Part shown: piece after piece, positions 40,101 through 47,726 of the stretch
Position numbering within the stretch: position 1 is the stretch's first letter
How the letters are laid out: the number at the start of each line of letters is the position of its first letter
From: Carboxylicivirga sp.
GTDB taxonomy: Bacteria > Bacteroidota > Bacteroidia > Bacteroidales > Marinilabiliaceae
DNA length: 64,000 bases
Assembly (NCBI GenBank): GCA_025210475.1
Contig: JAOARW010000067.1
Span: forward strand, 26,247-90,246
Reading direction: 5' to 3'
The notes under the pieces: model-generated
Told to the model about the DNA's origin: nothing
What the model saw: only the letters and a program-made list of their open reading frames with translations
Databases searched by the model: none
Translations under genes and position numbers: made by a program

Positions 40101-41190
40101 CACTCATGTAAAAAGGAGCCGGTCCTGCCTGATAGTACTTAAAATGATTGCCTTTATTCAAGTATACATTGATTCCTCCAAAATAAGTGCCAACCCACAT
40201 ATTACCCTGCCTATCCTGATAAACCGTATACACTGCATTATCATTGATCGATGCCGGATTATTAAAATCCTGCAAATGCGATTTCATGCTATGGTTTTGT
40301 GGATTGTATACATTAATTCCCAGCTCCGAACCAATCCAAATATCTCCTTTGTTATCGCTGGCCATGGCACGCACATTATGGCTACTTACTTGTAACGCTG
40401 TATCCTGGTAACTTATCCCTTCAATACTATTTCCATCTCGACTAACCTTAAATACGCCATAACCGGAAACCAACACATAAATATTACCCAGCTTATCTTC
40501 ACTAATGCCTTCAACGCGATAATGACTGAACTTGTGCTTGTCACTAAAATCTATTAATCTAAAGTCGTTTGGATGATCAATATTCTCAATGCGAATCAAA
40601 CTGTTATCGGTACTTAACCAGTAGGTCTGTTTTTGATCGCACCATATTCCACTTACAATCTGCCTTTTACCATTGATTTGAGGTGAAGCAAACTCTTCAA
40701 ATAATCGACTCTTATAGTTATATAAAAATAAACCACTGGATGAGCTAAGCCACAGACGCCCATCGGATGTACATTGAATATAATGGGCTGAATATGGAAA
40801 ATTCAAATCTCCATCCTTATCAGATCCATAAGTTAGAAATCGATCTGTATTGGCATCATATCGCGCCAAACGGTTCCCTGATACAATCATCCATATTTGG
40901 CCCTCCTTATCGGTCACTAACTGATAAACCCAGTCGGATGGCAAACCATATGGCTGATCTTTTTCGTACTGATAATTGGTAAATGTTCTGCCATCAAAAC
41001 GCGACAAACCATTTTCGGTTCCAAACCACATAAAACCTTCACCATCCTGTGTAATAGCACAAACGGTATTATGTACCAGTCCCTGGTTTGATGTATAATG
41101 TTCAAAATAAAGTTGATCGTTGGCTAGTGGGCTAAACAAGCACATCAGCCACATTACCATTATAAATAAGAAATGCTTTATTTTTAACAT
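37126..41190 (-). CDS. Hybrid two-component system regulator (sensor kinase, receiver and AraC domains in one protein)
   Basis: This 1354-residue inner-membrane regulator senses a glycan fragment in the periplasm and activates PUL genes. After a signal segment (1-24) come two seven-bladed Reg_prop propellers (repeats such as GTYFGGINVY, GSYTGGLN, GTHYNGVNV), a Y_Y_Y domain before the membrane segment at about 789-806, a HisKA domain with H847 in NVSHEFRTPL, a HATPase domain (DTGSGISEEDQ, GSGIGLSLTK), a receiver with D1150 in ISDVMMPEMDG, and a C-terminal AraC helix-turn-helix (VSEKVGFTDPSYFGRCFKK). It sits directly upstream of the enzyme operon it most likely controls. Confidence 0.96.
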   Translation of the reverse strand: MLKIKHFLFIMVMWLMCLFSPLANDQLYFEHYTSNQGLVHNTVCAITQDGEGFMWFGTENGLSRFDGRTFTNYQYEKDQPYGLPSDWVYQLVTDKEGQIWMIVSGNRLARYDANTDRFLTYGSDKDGDLNFPYSAHYIQCTSDGRLWLSSSSGLFLYNYKSRLFEEFASPQINGKRQIVSGIWCDQKQTYWLSTDNSLIRIENIDHPNDFRLIDFSDKHKFSHYRVEGISEDKLGNIYVLVSGYGVFKVSRDGNSIEGISYQDTALQVSSHNVRAMASDNKGDIWIGSELGINVYNPQNHSMKSHLQDFNNPASINDNAVYTVYQDRQGNMWVGTYFGGINVYLNKGNHFKYYQAGPAPFYMSGKAVSQIIEDDKSNLWFGTEDGGINYFNTKDKHFTHYKSGANGLSYVNIHALEFDQDNQLWIGSYTGGLNKKIKGGYKWYQSNGVPGDLPSNSIYGLHKDSEGILWIGTTAGLCWYRPESDNFVRANGALGHAFTYDIEEDEAGNLWVGTHYNGVNVRLKGQQEFIPIRDLITDTTVTLPNHVNELTVAHDGSLWIGSRYSGLYHLDKTNWSIKHYSKQGDLPDNNICSIVEDDQHHIWATTSKGMLRYMPETGRFRIFSTKDGLPVQQFNYKAGFKHSDGTIYMGLVNGLIAFHPRDIRFNNEKPEVKIVRMALLNEELKPDDQNGILSKPIYQTDSILLKYNQNMIDFQFAAMDYTAPSANKFAYKLDGFEEQWHEVGNDNKASYTNVPPGKYRFLVKASNNDGVWNNEGASIYIQIKPPFWKSNWGYALYFLILMFLLLMYRRWHSIRQAEKATLEYERLEKEKIKELNQHKMRFFTNVSHEFRTPLSLIIDPLEKIKHLQMEASAQNIISLVSKNAKRLQTLINQLLEFRKSESGQFEVIKQQANIVSTFNDICLRFKPMAESKGLNYKWESDLDNQQVFFDDKVIDSILSNLLSNAFKFTPKNGEVIVTLKENSDQLISITVSDTGSGISEEDQKQVFERFYQVDNQQDDHTGSGIGLSLTKSLAELHGGQINLESKLGKGSVFKVVLDVSETPYTIAEDVQEEKTDAWLISDEVSKSTPFDQIPEIKTKHKPLLVIAEDNVDLIDYLAVSLGQKYEVLKAMNGKDAWGLIKDKAPDIIISDVMMPEMDGLQLCRKVKEDIHTSHIPIILLTARTGVQHQFDGLKQGADVYLEKPFNSAILETHLTNLLRLKTVWQQRFEAELGIEVTEVTRSDRDEEFLKKAIKIVYDHLDDADFKVTELVDNMAVSRSLLHMKLKEITGLSASAFIQSLRLKEAARLLSTNQYPVVEVSEKVGFTDPSYFGRCFKKHFDLTPRAYQLQEAKSGK

Positions 41191-41220
41191 GAAGTATTAG
41201 TTGGCAAAATAAACATTCAT

Positions 41221-41228
41221 CAAATATA
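41221..41228 (-). promoter_or_regulatory. Candidate -7 element of the hybrid regulator gene
   Basis: The minus strand reads TATATTTG, matching TAnnTTTG, 30 bp before the ATG at 41190. No -33 element at the usual spacing was found. Confidence 0.4.
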
Positions 41229-41265
41229 AAGATAACCAAGCTATGTTCATGAAAAAAAATTGACA

Positions 41266-41324
41266 GGGTGCCTAAAAATATCCCGAGCCACTGTTCGATT
41301 AACTCAGTATATTTAAGAACACCC
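41266..41324. repeat. Short element with imperfect inverted ends, copy A
   Basis: It starts GGGTGCCTAAAAATAT and ends ATTTAAGAACACCC, a partial inverted repeat. It shares its start, an internal CTGTTC and its end (GAACACC, CCTG) with copy B at 44186-44318. Confidence 0.4.
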
Positions 41325-41390
41325 TGCCTGTCGCTATTCTAACCCTGTTAACTTGAGTTCAACCTGAATTCTGAGATAGAACTCAGATTA

Positions 41391-42797
41391 TTATAAAACT
41401 CGCTTGGCTCGCGGCTGCAGATGCGTCAGACTGCCAATCTGTATCGGCTTGCCTGTTTCGATACTGTTGCGCGCTGCCACTCCAATAAGTATCGACATGG
41501 CTCCATCACGTGTGCCGGCCATGTGTTTGAATTCATCTTCTTTTTCAGGATGAAGAAAGATTTGATTGTGTAAACGAACATCGCCACCACCATGACCGCC
41601 ACGGCTATATGGCACATTTAGTGTTTCGGCTTTGTCCCATAGTTTATGCAGAATGATAGGCTTACCTTCTTTCTTCTGATTTTCGCTTTGATCCATTTCG
41701 GCAGCATGTAGCTCATCCTGGCTTAGATTAGCCTTTTCAAGATAAGGTACATCCAGGAAGGCTTCCAAACGTCCTTTTGTGCCGTTAAATGCAATACGCC
41801 ACCCTTCCCATGGTGAATAAGTGGTTAGCATATAGTTGGCATACACATTATTGGCATATTTAATGCTGACATTCATTTTATCGTAAATATTGATCTCAGG
41901 ACGGAATAAGCAATTATCACGAATGTAGCCATCGTGCTTTTCGTGCATTACATAACGCTCATAATCGCCTCTGCTTTTAGTAATATCCCAGTAAAATTTA
42001 CAGCTCGATTTTTCGTTACAGTTACGACAGTTTACCCCTTTCTTTTCCGGGTTTCGTCCATAGTATTCAAGGTCACCATAAGCAAAAACCTCTTGTGGCT
42101 CAGAGTTTAGCCACCAGTTTAACAGATCGAAATGGTGGGTTGACTTATGTACCAGTAAGGACCCGCTATGCTCCCTTTGCCCGTGCCATCTGCGAAAATA
42201 TGACGCTCCATGACTGGTGTTCAGCATCCAGGTAAAATCAACCGACACTACATCGCCAATATCTCCACGGTCCAACATTTCTTTAATCTTGGTATTGTAT
42301 GGGCTCCAGCGATAATTAAATGCAACAATTACTTTTCGTTTGTACTTGCTTTCCGCATCTAATATCTCCTGACACTTATCTTCATCCGTTGTCATTGGCT
42401 TTTCGGTTAACACATCTACGCCGGCCGCTAAAGACTTAACAATGTATGTATGGTGTGTGGCATCCGTGGTAGTTACCATTATCAAATCAGGCTCTTCCTT
42501 TTTTATCATGTCCTCAAAACTGTTATATAAACCACAGTTTTTATCCACACCAATGTAATTGGCTGCATACTTTAATCGTCCCGGATTATGATCGACCAAA
42601 GCCACAAACTCAACAATATCGCCATATTCTTTTATTATGCGTTTTCCCCAAAAACTATTTCCTCTTACACCAGTTCCAATCAGAACAAGTTTAAGTTTTT
42701 TGCCGCTTGATTTAATGGCCGCTTTTAATGGCCCTGCCACTACTGTTCCTGCAGCTACAGCACCTACCGTAGTTAAAAATTTTCTTCTGCTTAGCAT
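41391..42797 (-). CDS. Gfo/Idh/MocA-family oxidoreductase with Tat signal
   Basis: The 468-residue protein is exported by the Tat route (SRRKFLTT, then a hydrophobic stretch), so it carries its NAD(P) cofactor folded. The Rossmann domain starts KLVLIGTGVRG and has the family EKPMTT motif, followed by the alpha/beta substrate domain. A four-Cys cluster (C271-type run CRNCNEKSSC) may bind zinc. Relatives include GH109-type glycosidases that use NAD, and sugar dehydrogenases; which reaction applies here is not known. The gene is divergent from a membrane winged-helix regulator. Confidence 0.85.
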   Translation of the reverse strand: MLSRRKFLTTVGAVAAGTVVAGPLKAAIKSSGKKLKLVLIGTGVRGNSFWGKRIIKEYGDIVEFVALVDHNPGRLKYAANYIGVDKNCGLYNSFEDMIKKEEPDLIMVTTTDATHHTYIVKSLAAGVDVLTEKPMTTDEDKCQEILDAESKYKRKVIVAFNYRWSPYNTKIKEMLDRGDIGDVVSVDFTWMLNTSHGASYFRRWHGQREHSGSLLVHKSTHHFDLLNWWLNSEPQEVFAYGDLEYYGRNPEKKGVNCRNCNEKSSCKFYWDITKSRGDYERYVMHEKHDGYIRDNCLFRPEINIYDKMNVSIKYANNVYANYMLTTYSPWEGWRIAFNGTKGRLEAFLDVPYLEKANLSQDELHAAEMDQSENQKKEGKPIILHKLWDKAETLNVPYSRGGHGGGDVRLHNQIFLHPEKEDEFKHMAGTRDGAMSILIGVAARNSIETGKPIQIGSLTHLQPRAKRVL

Positions 42798-42850
42798 GAG
42801 TTAATACTTTTAAAATTTAGAATATCATTTGAATATTTTCACTCTTCACT

Positions 42851-42864
42851 TGTGTGCGCACACA
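42851..42864. promoter_or_regulatory. Palindrome between divergent genes, candidate operator
   Basis: TGTGTGCGCACACA is a perfect 14-bp palindrome of alternating purine and pyrimidine. It lies 54 bp before the oxidoreductase ATG and 105 bp before the regulator ATG, where a shared operator would be expected. Confidence 0.5.
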
Positions 42865-42968
42865 CATCTATTGTAAATGTAGATTCTTATGCATATTTTA
42901 GCTTCTTTTATTTGGATTTAATTGTAAATTATCCGTTAAAAAAACAATTAACACGCTTAATAATCAAT

Positions 42969-44162
42969 ATGGTAGCAAACAAGTCTGCACTTATTCGGGA
43001 ACACTTAAAAAAAATAACCAATAGTCATGCATTAAGCAAGTCGAGTGTCAACAAAGAATTATTAAAATACCTTGTTGAGCAATCGGTCAAGGGTGAAACC
43101 TTAAGTGAATACCAAATTGCCTTTGATGTGTTTGGCAAAAGGCACGATTCGGATAAAGAAAAAAATGTTAGGGTTTACATGCATAACCTTCGAAAAAAAG
43201 TTAAAGACTACTACTCAAACGAAGGTGTTCATGACGTTATCAAATTTGAAATTCCCAAAGGCAGCTACCAAATAAATTTTGCGGTAAATCAAAAGGCACT
43301 TCTGAAAATACGCGTCCAGAAATATGCTCCTCACCTACTCATTTCGAGTGTAATAATTTTAATGCTTGCTATTGGATTATTTTTTAGCAAGAACAAGCCC
43401 AAAGCCGCCAAACATTTTATCTGGGACCAGTTAAGCCAATCCAGTTATCCAACTCTGGTAGTGCTGGGCGATCATTACTTTTTCGCAGGCGAGAGTCCTT
43501 TGGGCAATCATTGTATGATGCGCATGAACAATGTAAATTCTGAAGGTGATTTAAAAGAGTTAGTGAAGAAACATCCTGAAATACAAACCAAGGTCAGACA
43601 TTCGAATCAAACCTATATTAACAAACAGGCACCTTTTGGACTTTACAAAGTGATGATGTTGCTTGGAGGCGGACAAACAGAAATTGAAATGATGTTTTCA
43701 AGTGAATTCAGATGGGAAAATGCTGAAAACAGAAATGTTATATTTATCGGCTCATTTAAAACTCAAAACATTTTTAAAGGTGTGCACGAGAAAATTGGCA
43801 TCAACTACAGGGTTGGCAGGTCCATTATTAATTTCCTGGAGAATGATTCTGTTGTGCCCTACCAATGTAAAACGGATGGTTTTCTCTCCATTGAATACCC
43901 GACATTCTCTCATTTTGTAACCGACGATGGGCGACAGGTGATTTCTTTTATGAGCAACCGCGACGTTGGTGTGATGGGCTTGTTGAATTACCTGAGTCAG
44001 CCGGCTTATCTTGAAGAATTTGAAAGCCTAACAAAAAGTTTGAAAACGTCTAACTTCAGAGCTATTTTTGAAGTTAAAGGACAGGGACTTACTAATTTTG
44101 AGGCCAAGCTAAAGAAAATTGAAGGAATCGAAGCCAATATAAACGAATTGTGGCCGGAATAA
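42969..44162 (+). CDS. Membrane-bound winged-helix regulator with unknown C-terminal sensor domain
   Basis: I chose the ATG at 42969 because the conserved part begins there; the earlier start at 42852 would lie within the promoter region. Of 397 residues, 5-104 form a winged-helix-like DNA-binding domain of the type ending in RVYMHNLRKKVKDYY and IPKGSYQINF, as in CadC-like and cyclase-linked regulators. A membrane segment is at 121-140, and 141-397 is an extracytoplasmic domain I do not recognise. It is probably a one-component transmembrane activator. Its likely target is the divergent oxidoreductase gene, through the palindrome between them. Confidence 0.75.
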   Translation: MVANKSALIREHLKKITNSHALSKSSVNKELLKYLVEQSVKGETLSEYQIAFDVFGKRHDSDKEKNVRVYMHNLRKKVKDYYSNEGVHDVIKFEIPKGSYQINFAVNQKALLKIRVQKYAPHLLISSVIILMLAIGLFFSKNKPKAAKHFIWDQLSQSSYPTLVVLGDHYFFAGESPLGNHCMMRMNNVNSEGDLKELVKKHPEIQTKVRHSNQTYINKQAPFGLYKVMMLLGGGQTEIEMMFSSEFRWENAENRNVIFIGSFKTQNIFKGVHEKIGINYRVGRSIINFLENDSVVPYQCKTDGFLSIEYPTFSHFVTDDGRQVISFMSNRDVGVMGLLNYLSQPAYLEEFESLTKSLKTSNFRAIFEVKGQGLTNFEAKLKKIEGIEANINELWPE

Positions 44163-44185
44163 ATGCCATTTCTGTAAAAGCAAGA

Positions 44186-44318
44186 GGGTGTTAAAAAATA
44201 TTGTAAGCATCTGTTCATTGAGCGAAGTCGAAGTAACTGATGACTGATAATCAGCATCAATCAAATTTCACCTCAGCAGTACAACCAACCCGATGGACGA
44301 GCTTAATTTTTGAACACC
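44186..44318. repeat. Short element with inverted ends, copy B
   Basis: It starts GGGTGTTAAAAAAT and ends ATTTTTGAACACC, a 12 of 13 inverted repeat. It contains the string ATTGAGCGAAGTCGAAG. It matches copy A (41266-41324) at both ends and in the CTGTTC core but is longer. Confidence 0.45.
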
Positions 44319-44343
44319 TTCCTGCCAAGCTTATATTTTAAGA

Positions 44344-45204
44344 CTATCGTTTGTAAGTACCATCGGGTAGAACCGTTGGAAACTTGTATTGCTCGTTGGT
44401 TAAGAGCTTATAGATTGCCTGATCGGTATCTTTTACCTTCTGAACTGTATTCAGTTTCCATTCATGGCCAATCTCATTTAAACGATTTTCCTGTGCTCCC
44501 AAAATGGAAGACATGGCCCAGTAGAAATATTCGGTCACCTGGCAATCGTACGCGCAGGTATTATCATCATAGCTGTACCAGGCATTTTCAGGATATTTAG
44601 ATGGTATTGAAGCATGGTATCCCCCACGTGCAACATCCATTGCATTGGAAATATCGCTTCCCTGTTTTTCACCGAACACCTCTGGATAGACGTAGGAATA
44701 GCCCGAATGAGTTATGATGTGCCATATTTCTTCAATTGACGCATCAAATTGCCCCTTTTTACCTCCACTTACATAGTTTGGCTGGGTTTCGTTATTACCC
44801 AAATCCTGCCCCATTCGTCCCGATGGAAAAGAACCATTAAGATCACTTTCCTTTTTCCACATCACAACAAATGCTTTGTTTTCCTTCATCTTATTATGAA
44901 CTAAAGCATTATCAATCGTTCCATCTTCGTCGTTATCGAGGTATTGTGCCATCACATTGGCCGCATGCAGCAAGTTGGCATCAGTAACTCCGGCAACGGC
45001 ATAGATATCGATACCGAATACCACCACTTTTCGGTTAAAATTTTTCAAGATACCATCTGTGTTAGCCACAATTGTAAAGTTAGGATCACTTCCCGGGTCA
45101 ATTGAGGCATTCGACGTTGCCTCGTCTTTTGAACAGGAGGCTCCTACTAAAGTAATTAAAACCAATGCTGCCACAGATTTTACCATAACGTTTTTCATAC
45201 TCAT
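44344..45204 (-). CDS. Lipoprotein of unknown function with EF-hand-like and His-rich motifs
   Basis: I do not recognise a named family. I chose the ATG at 45202-45204, which gives a compact lipoprotein signal (LITLVGASC, Cys 23); the longer ORF to 45273 adds an unlikely N-terminus. The mature protein (about 264 residues) has a calcium-loop-like LDNDEDGTIDN, a motif IEEIWHIITHSGYSYVYPE that resembles a metal-binding helix (H-x3-H with nearby Glu), and several Cys and Tyr-rich stretches (DDNTCAYDCQ). A surface metal-dependent hydrolase is possible but not shown. It follows the AraC gene on the same strand after about 90 bp. Confidence 0.7.
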   Translation of the reverse strand: MSMKNVMVKSVAALVLITLVGASCSKDEATSNASIDPGSDPNFTIVANTDGILKNFNRKVVVFGIDIYAVAGVTDANLLHAANVMAQYLDNDEDGTIDNALVHNKMKENKAFVVMWKKESDLNGSFPSGRMGQDLGNNETQPNYVSGGKKGQFDASIEEIWHIITHSGYSYVYPEVFGEKQGSDISNAMDVARGGYHASIPSKYPENAWYSYDDNTCAYDCQVTEYFYWAMSSILGAQENRLNEIGHEWKLNTVQKVKDTDQAIYKLLTNEQYKFPTVLPDGTYKR

Positions 45205-45292
45205 ATAATTTTTGATTAAAGCATTATCATTTTCCAATGGCAAATGAAGAACTATCATTGGTAAAAACATCATTGAAAACGTCCGATTGCTT

Positions 45293-46360
45293 CTATCCGG
45301 ACTTCTGAATGGAATCCTTGAACTGCTTGGGTGTTATGCCTTCGATGGCTTTAAAGGCACTGTAAAAAGTTGATTTGGAATTAAAACCAGCCTCATAAGC
45401 CAAACCCATAAACGAGAGCTGAGTGGCCCGTTCGGATACCAGTAGTTTTTTAAATTGCTCAACCCGGTATCGGTTAATGAACTGGTAAAAATTACAATTT
45501 TCCTGCTGATTAATTAATCGTGATACTTCCTTTTCATTCATTCCAATGGCCTCTGATAAGCCTCTCAAGTTGAGTTTCGGATCTAAAAATAACTGCTTCG
45601 TCTGAATCTTGTTTCTGATCTCAACCCACAATTGGTTATCGTTATTTTCAATATCATTAAAACTTTGCTCTTCGCTTTCTTCAGGGATTTTTTCCTCACA
45701 GCAAGCAAACATCTTTTGAGTAAAAATCTCGTGCTGCGAAAATCCATTATGTCCTATCCAAAAAATCATAAAAAGAGTAAACATGCTGGATATTCCTGCA
45801 AAATATTCACCTAACCAATCTGCCTGGATTACAACCAGATCTTCTGTTATCCATAAAACATGAAAGCCCAGGAAAATTAAGACGATCACCTTTATCCATT
45901 TAAGCGTTAACTGTTCAAGATTAGAATAGTAACTCCTGACACTTTTTTGATGTTTCTTTAAAAGTCGAAGAATAAAGACAAGAATAGCAATATTAAACAG
46001 ATACTCAAACAGCTGCAGGCTTTCACCAATAATATTAAATAAAACTCCCGGCAAGAAAAGCCAGAACATATGTTTCCCTCTTTTTAAATTGATGGTTTGT
46101 TGCACATACATTAGCAAAAGAGGCATTGTAAACATGGACGATTGCATGATCCAACAGTCCAGTTCAAGGTATTGCTCCATCAATACCGATAGCACTTCTA
46201 TCGACAGGCTAAACAGACACAGACCCAGATAAATGTTAGCTCTTTTATTCTCCGACTTGGTGGCTACAAAAAGCAAGGCCAGCATAAAAGCTGTTGTAAA
46301 AGAGAAGATATCAGCTATAGAGAAGATATTGAGATCTAATTGAATTGTGTATTCTTGCAT
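45293..46360 (-). CDS. AraC-family regulator with N-terminal membrane domain
   Basis: The 355-residue protein has six or seven membrane segments in residues 15-215 (IFSFTTAFMLALLFVA, FWLFLPGVLFNII, LFNIAILVFILRLL, VIVLIFLGFHVLWI, MFTLFMIFWIG) and a C-terminal AraC DNA-binding domain at about 250-350 (NLRGLSEAIGMNEKEVSRLI, FMGLAYEAGFNSKSTFYSAF). This design is common in Bacteroidota. It is downstream of the alpha-galactoside locus terminator and so is a separate unit, perhaps with the following lipoprotein gene. Confidence 0.9.
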   Translation of the reverse strand: MQEYTIQLDLNIFSIADIFSFTTAFMLALLFVATKSENKRANIYLGLCLFSLSIEVLSVLMEQYLELDCWIMQSSMFTMPLLLMYVQQTINLKRGKHMFWLFLPGVLFNIIGESLQLFEYLFNIAILVFILRLLKKHQKSVRSYYSNLEQLTLKWIKVIVLIFLGFHVLWITEDLVVIQADWLGEYFAGISSMFTLFMIFWIGHNGFSQHEIFTQKMFACCEEKIPEESEEQSFNDIENNDNQLWVEIRNKIQTKQLFLDPKLNLRGLSEAIGMNEKEVSRLINQQENCNFYQFINRYRVEQFKKLLVSERATQLSFMGLAYEAGFNSKSTFYSAFKAIEGITPKQFKDSIQKSG

Positions 46361-46389
46361 CTGACTAATAAAATAAGATGATATAAAAC

Positions 46390-46426
46390 AAAACGGCTGC
46401 TTTTATAAAAACGTATAAAAGCAGCC
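46390..46426 (-). terminator. Terminator of the GH27 locus
   Basis: Perfect 13-bp arms GGCTGCTTTTATA (46395-46407) and TATAAAAGCAGCC (46414-46426) with a 6-nt loop. On the minus strand the stem is followed by GTTTTGTTTTA. It lies between the end of the GH27 gene and the AraC gene. Confidence 0.8.
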
Positions 46427-46491
46427 AATTCTGTTAAGTAATCAATTAAATCCTTACTATAAACCTACTCATTTATAGCCTGGTCCATAGC

Positions 46492-47724
46492 TTATTGTTG
46501 AAAAATATTGTACGGTATCGAATGTCCTTCAAGCTTTAAGGCCACAACACCATGTGACTTCACTTCAAAAACCAATGAATCAGCACTTTGTTTGTCCATC
46601 GTTTCTTTCTTCCACAAGTCGCGAACCGAGTATCCTTTAGGGGCCTCAATACCAATATCTGAAAGCTTTAAGGTAATGGTCGTATCTTGTGCGCTGCGAT
46701 TTAATAAAGCAACACCAACCTGTCCGCTGGCTGAAGTGATCAAAGGTTTGGCCCATACTTCCAGGTCGCCCTGATCAACTAATCGGCGAGCCTGGTAAAC
46801 AAACGGATCTTGATTTAAAGCAATCACCTCTTCGTTGGTTAGAATGGATAAGGTTTCTTCCGACATGCTTACTAAATCATTACCAGCTAACAGGGGCGAA
46901 TTCATTATACACCACATGGTAAAATGCGTTTTGTCTTCTTCGTATGTCATACCGCGCCCAACTTGTAACATATCCATATCGTTAACATGCCCCGGACCAC
47001 TATATCGCCATAATTCGGCATTCAGATCCACAATGTGCATCACCGATTCAAAAGTATTGGCGATATCACCGGATATACGCCACGAATCAGCCACCTGAAG
47101 AGCCCACTTACCTGGAAATTTCCATCGACAAATGTTGTAAACCACATCTGGTCGTAAAGCACGAATTTTTCGCCCGATCTCGGTATAGCGTGTTTGTTCA
47201 TCCAGGTCGAGCCAATCACCTCCACACCAGTCTATCTTAATAAAATCATATCCCCAATCCTTTAAGAATAACTGCAAATCTTCGTCATCATGACCATACA
47301 AGCCCATGCCAACTCCAATGGTATCTTTATCCCAGTAGGAAGCACAGGTATTAATACCGGCATCAGTATAAATTCCGGCTTTCAACCCTCTCGAATGGAT
47401 GTAATCGGCCAGGTTTTTCATTCCGTTTGGGAAACGTGTTTTATGAACCAATAAGTTGCCGTTTTTATCACGACCTCCAAAATAACCATCATCAATATTG
47501 ATGTAACTGTAACCGGCATCGGCTAATCCTCGGTCTACCATCGCATCCGCCTGACTTTTGATGATATCCTCGGTAATGTGAACCCGATAATTATTCCAGC
47601 TAGCCCAACCCATTATGGGTGTTTTCGGTCGTTCAGGCAGTTGCTTATTGGCAGGCTCTGTGCAACAGGCTGCCAGCAAACAACTCATAATCATTAAAAA
47701 AAAGATTTGTTTCATAATATTCAT
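46492..47724 (-). CDS. GH27 alpha-galactosidase, lipoprotein
   Basis: This 410-residue lipoprotein (Cys 19 or 20 in LLAACCTEP) removes terminal alpha-galactose. The barrel opens with the family text PIMGWASWNNYR and YINIDDGYF. The nucleophile is D165 in FIKIDWCGGDW and the acid/base is D220 in WRISGDIANTF. The C-terminal beta domain ends in HGVVALKLEG. It is the last gene of the third PUL, 2 bp after the DUF4832-type gene, and gives the best clue to substrate: an alpha-galactoside (galactomannan, raffinose-type or algal galactan). Confidence 0.94.
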   Translation of the reverse strand: MNIMKQIFFLMIMSCLLAACCTEPANKQLPERPKTPIMGWASWNNYRVHITEDIIKSQADAMVDRGLADAGYSYINIDDGYFGGRDKNGNLLVHKTRFPNGMKNLADYIHSRGLKAGIYTDAGINTCASYWDKDTIGVGMGLYGHDDEDLQLFLKDWGYDFIKIDWCGGDWLDLDEQTRYTEIGRKIRALRPDVVYNICRWKFPGKWALQVADSWRISGDIANTFESVMHIVDLNAELWRYSGPGHVNDMDMLQVGRGMTYEEDKTHFTMWCIMNSPLLAGNDLVSMSEETLSILTNEEVIALNQDPFVYQARRLVDQGDLEVWAKPLITSASGQVGVALLNRSAQDTTITLKLSDIGIEAPKGYSVRDLWKKETMDKQSADSLVFEVKSHGVVALKLEGHSIPYNIFQQ

Positions 47725-47726
47725 TA

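Noticed and set aside
42852..42968. Longer start for the winged-helix regulator
   Set aside because: The added 39 residues are not like the family and would place the palindrome at the start of the gene; the ATG at 42969 fits better.
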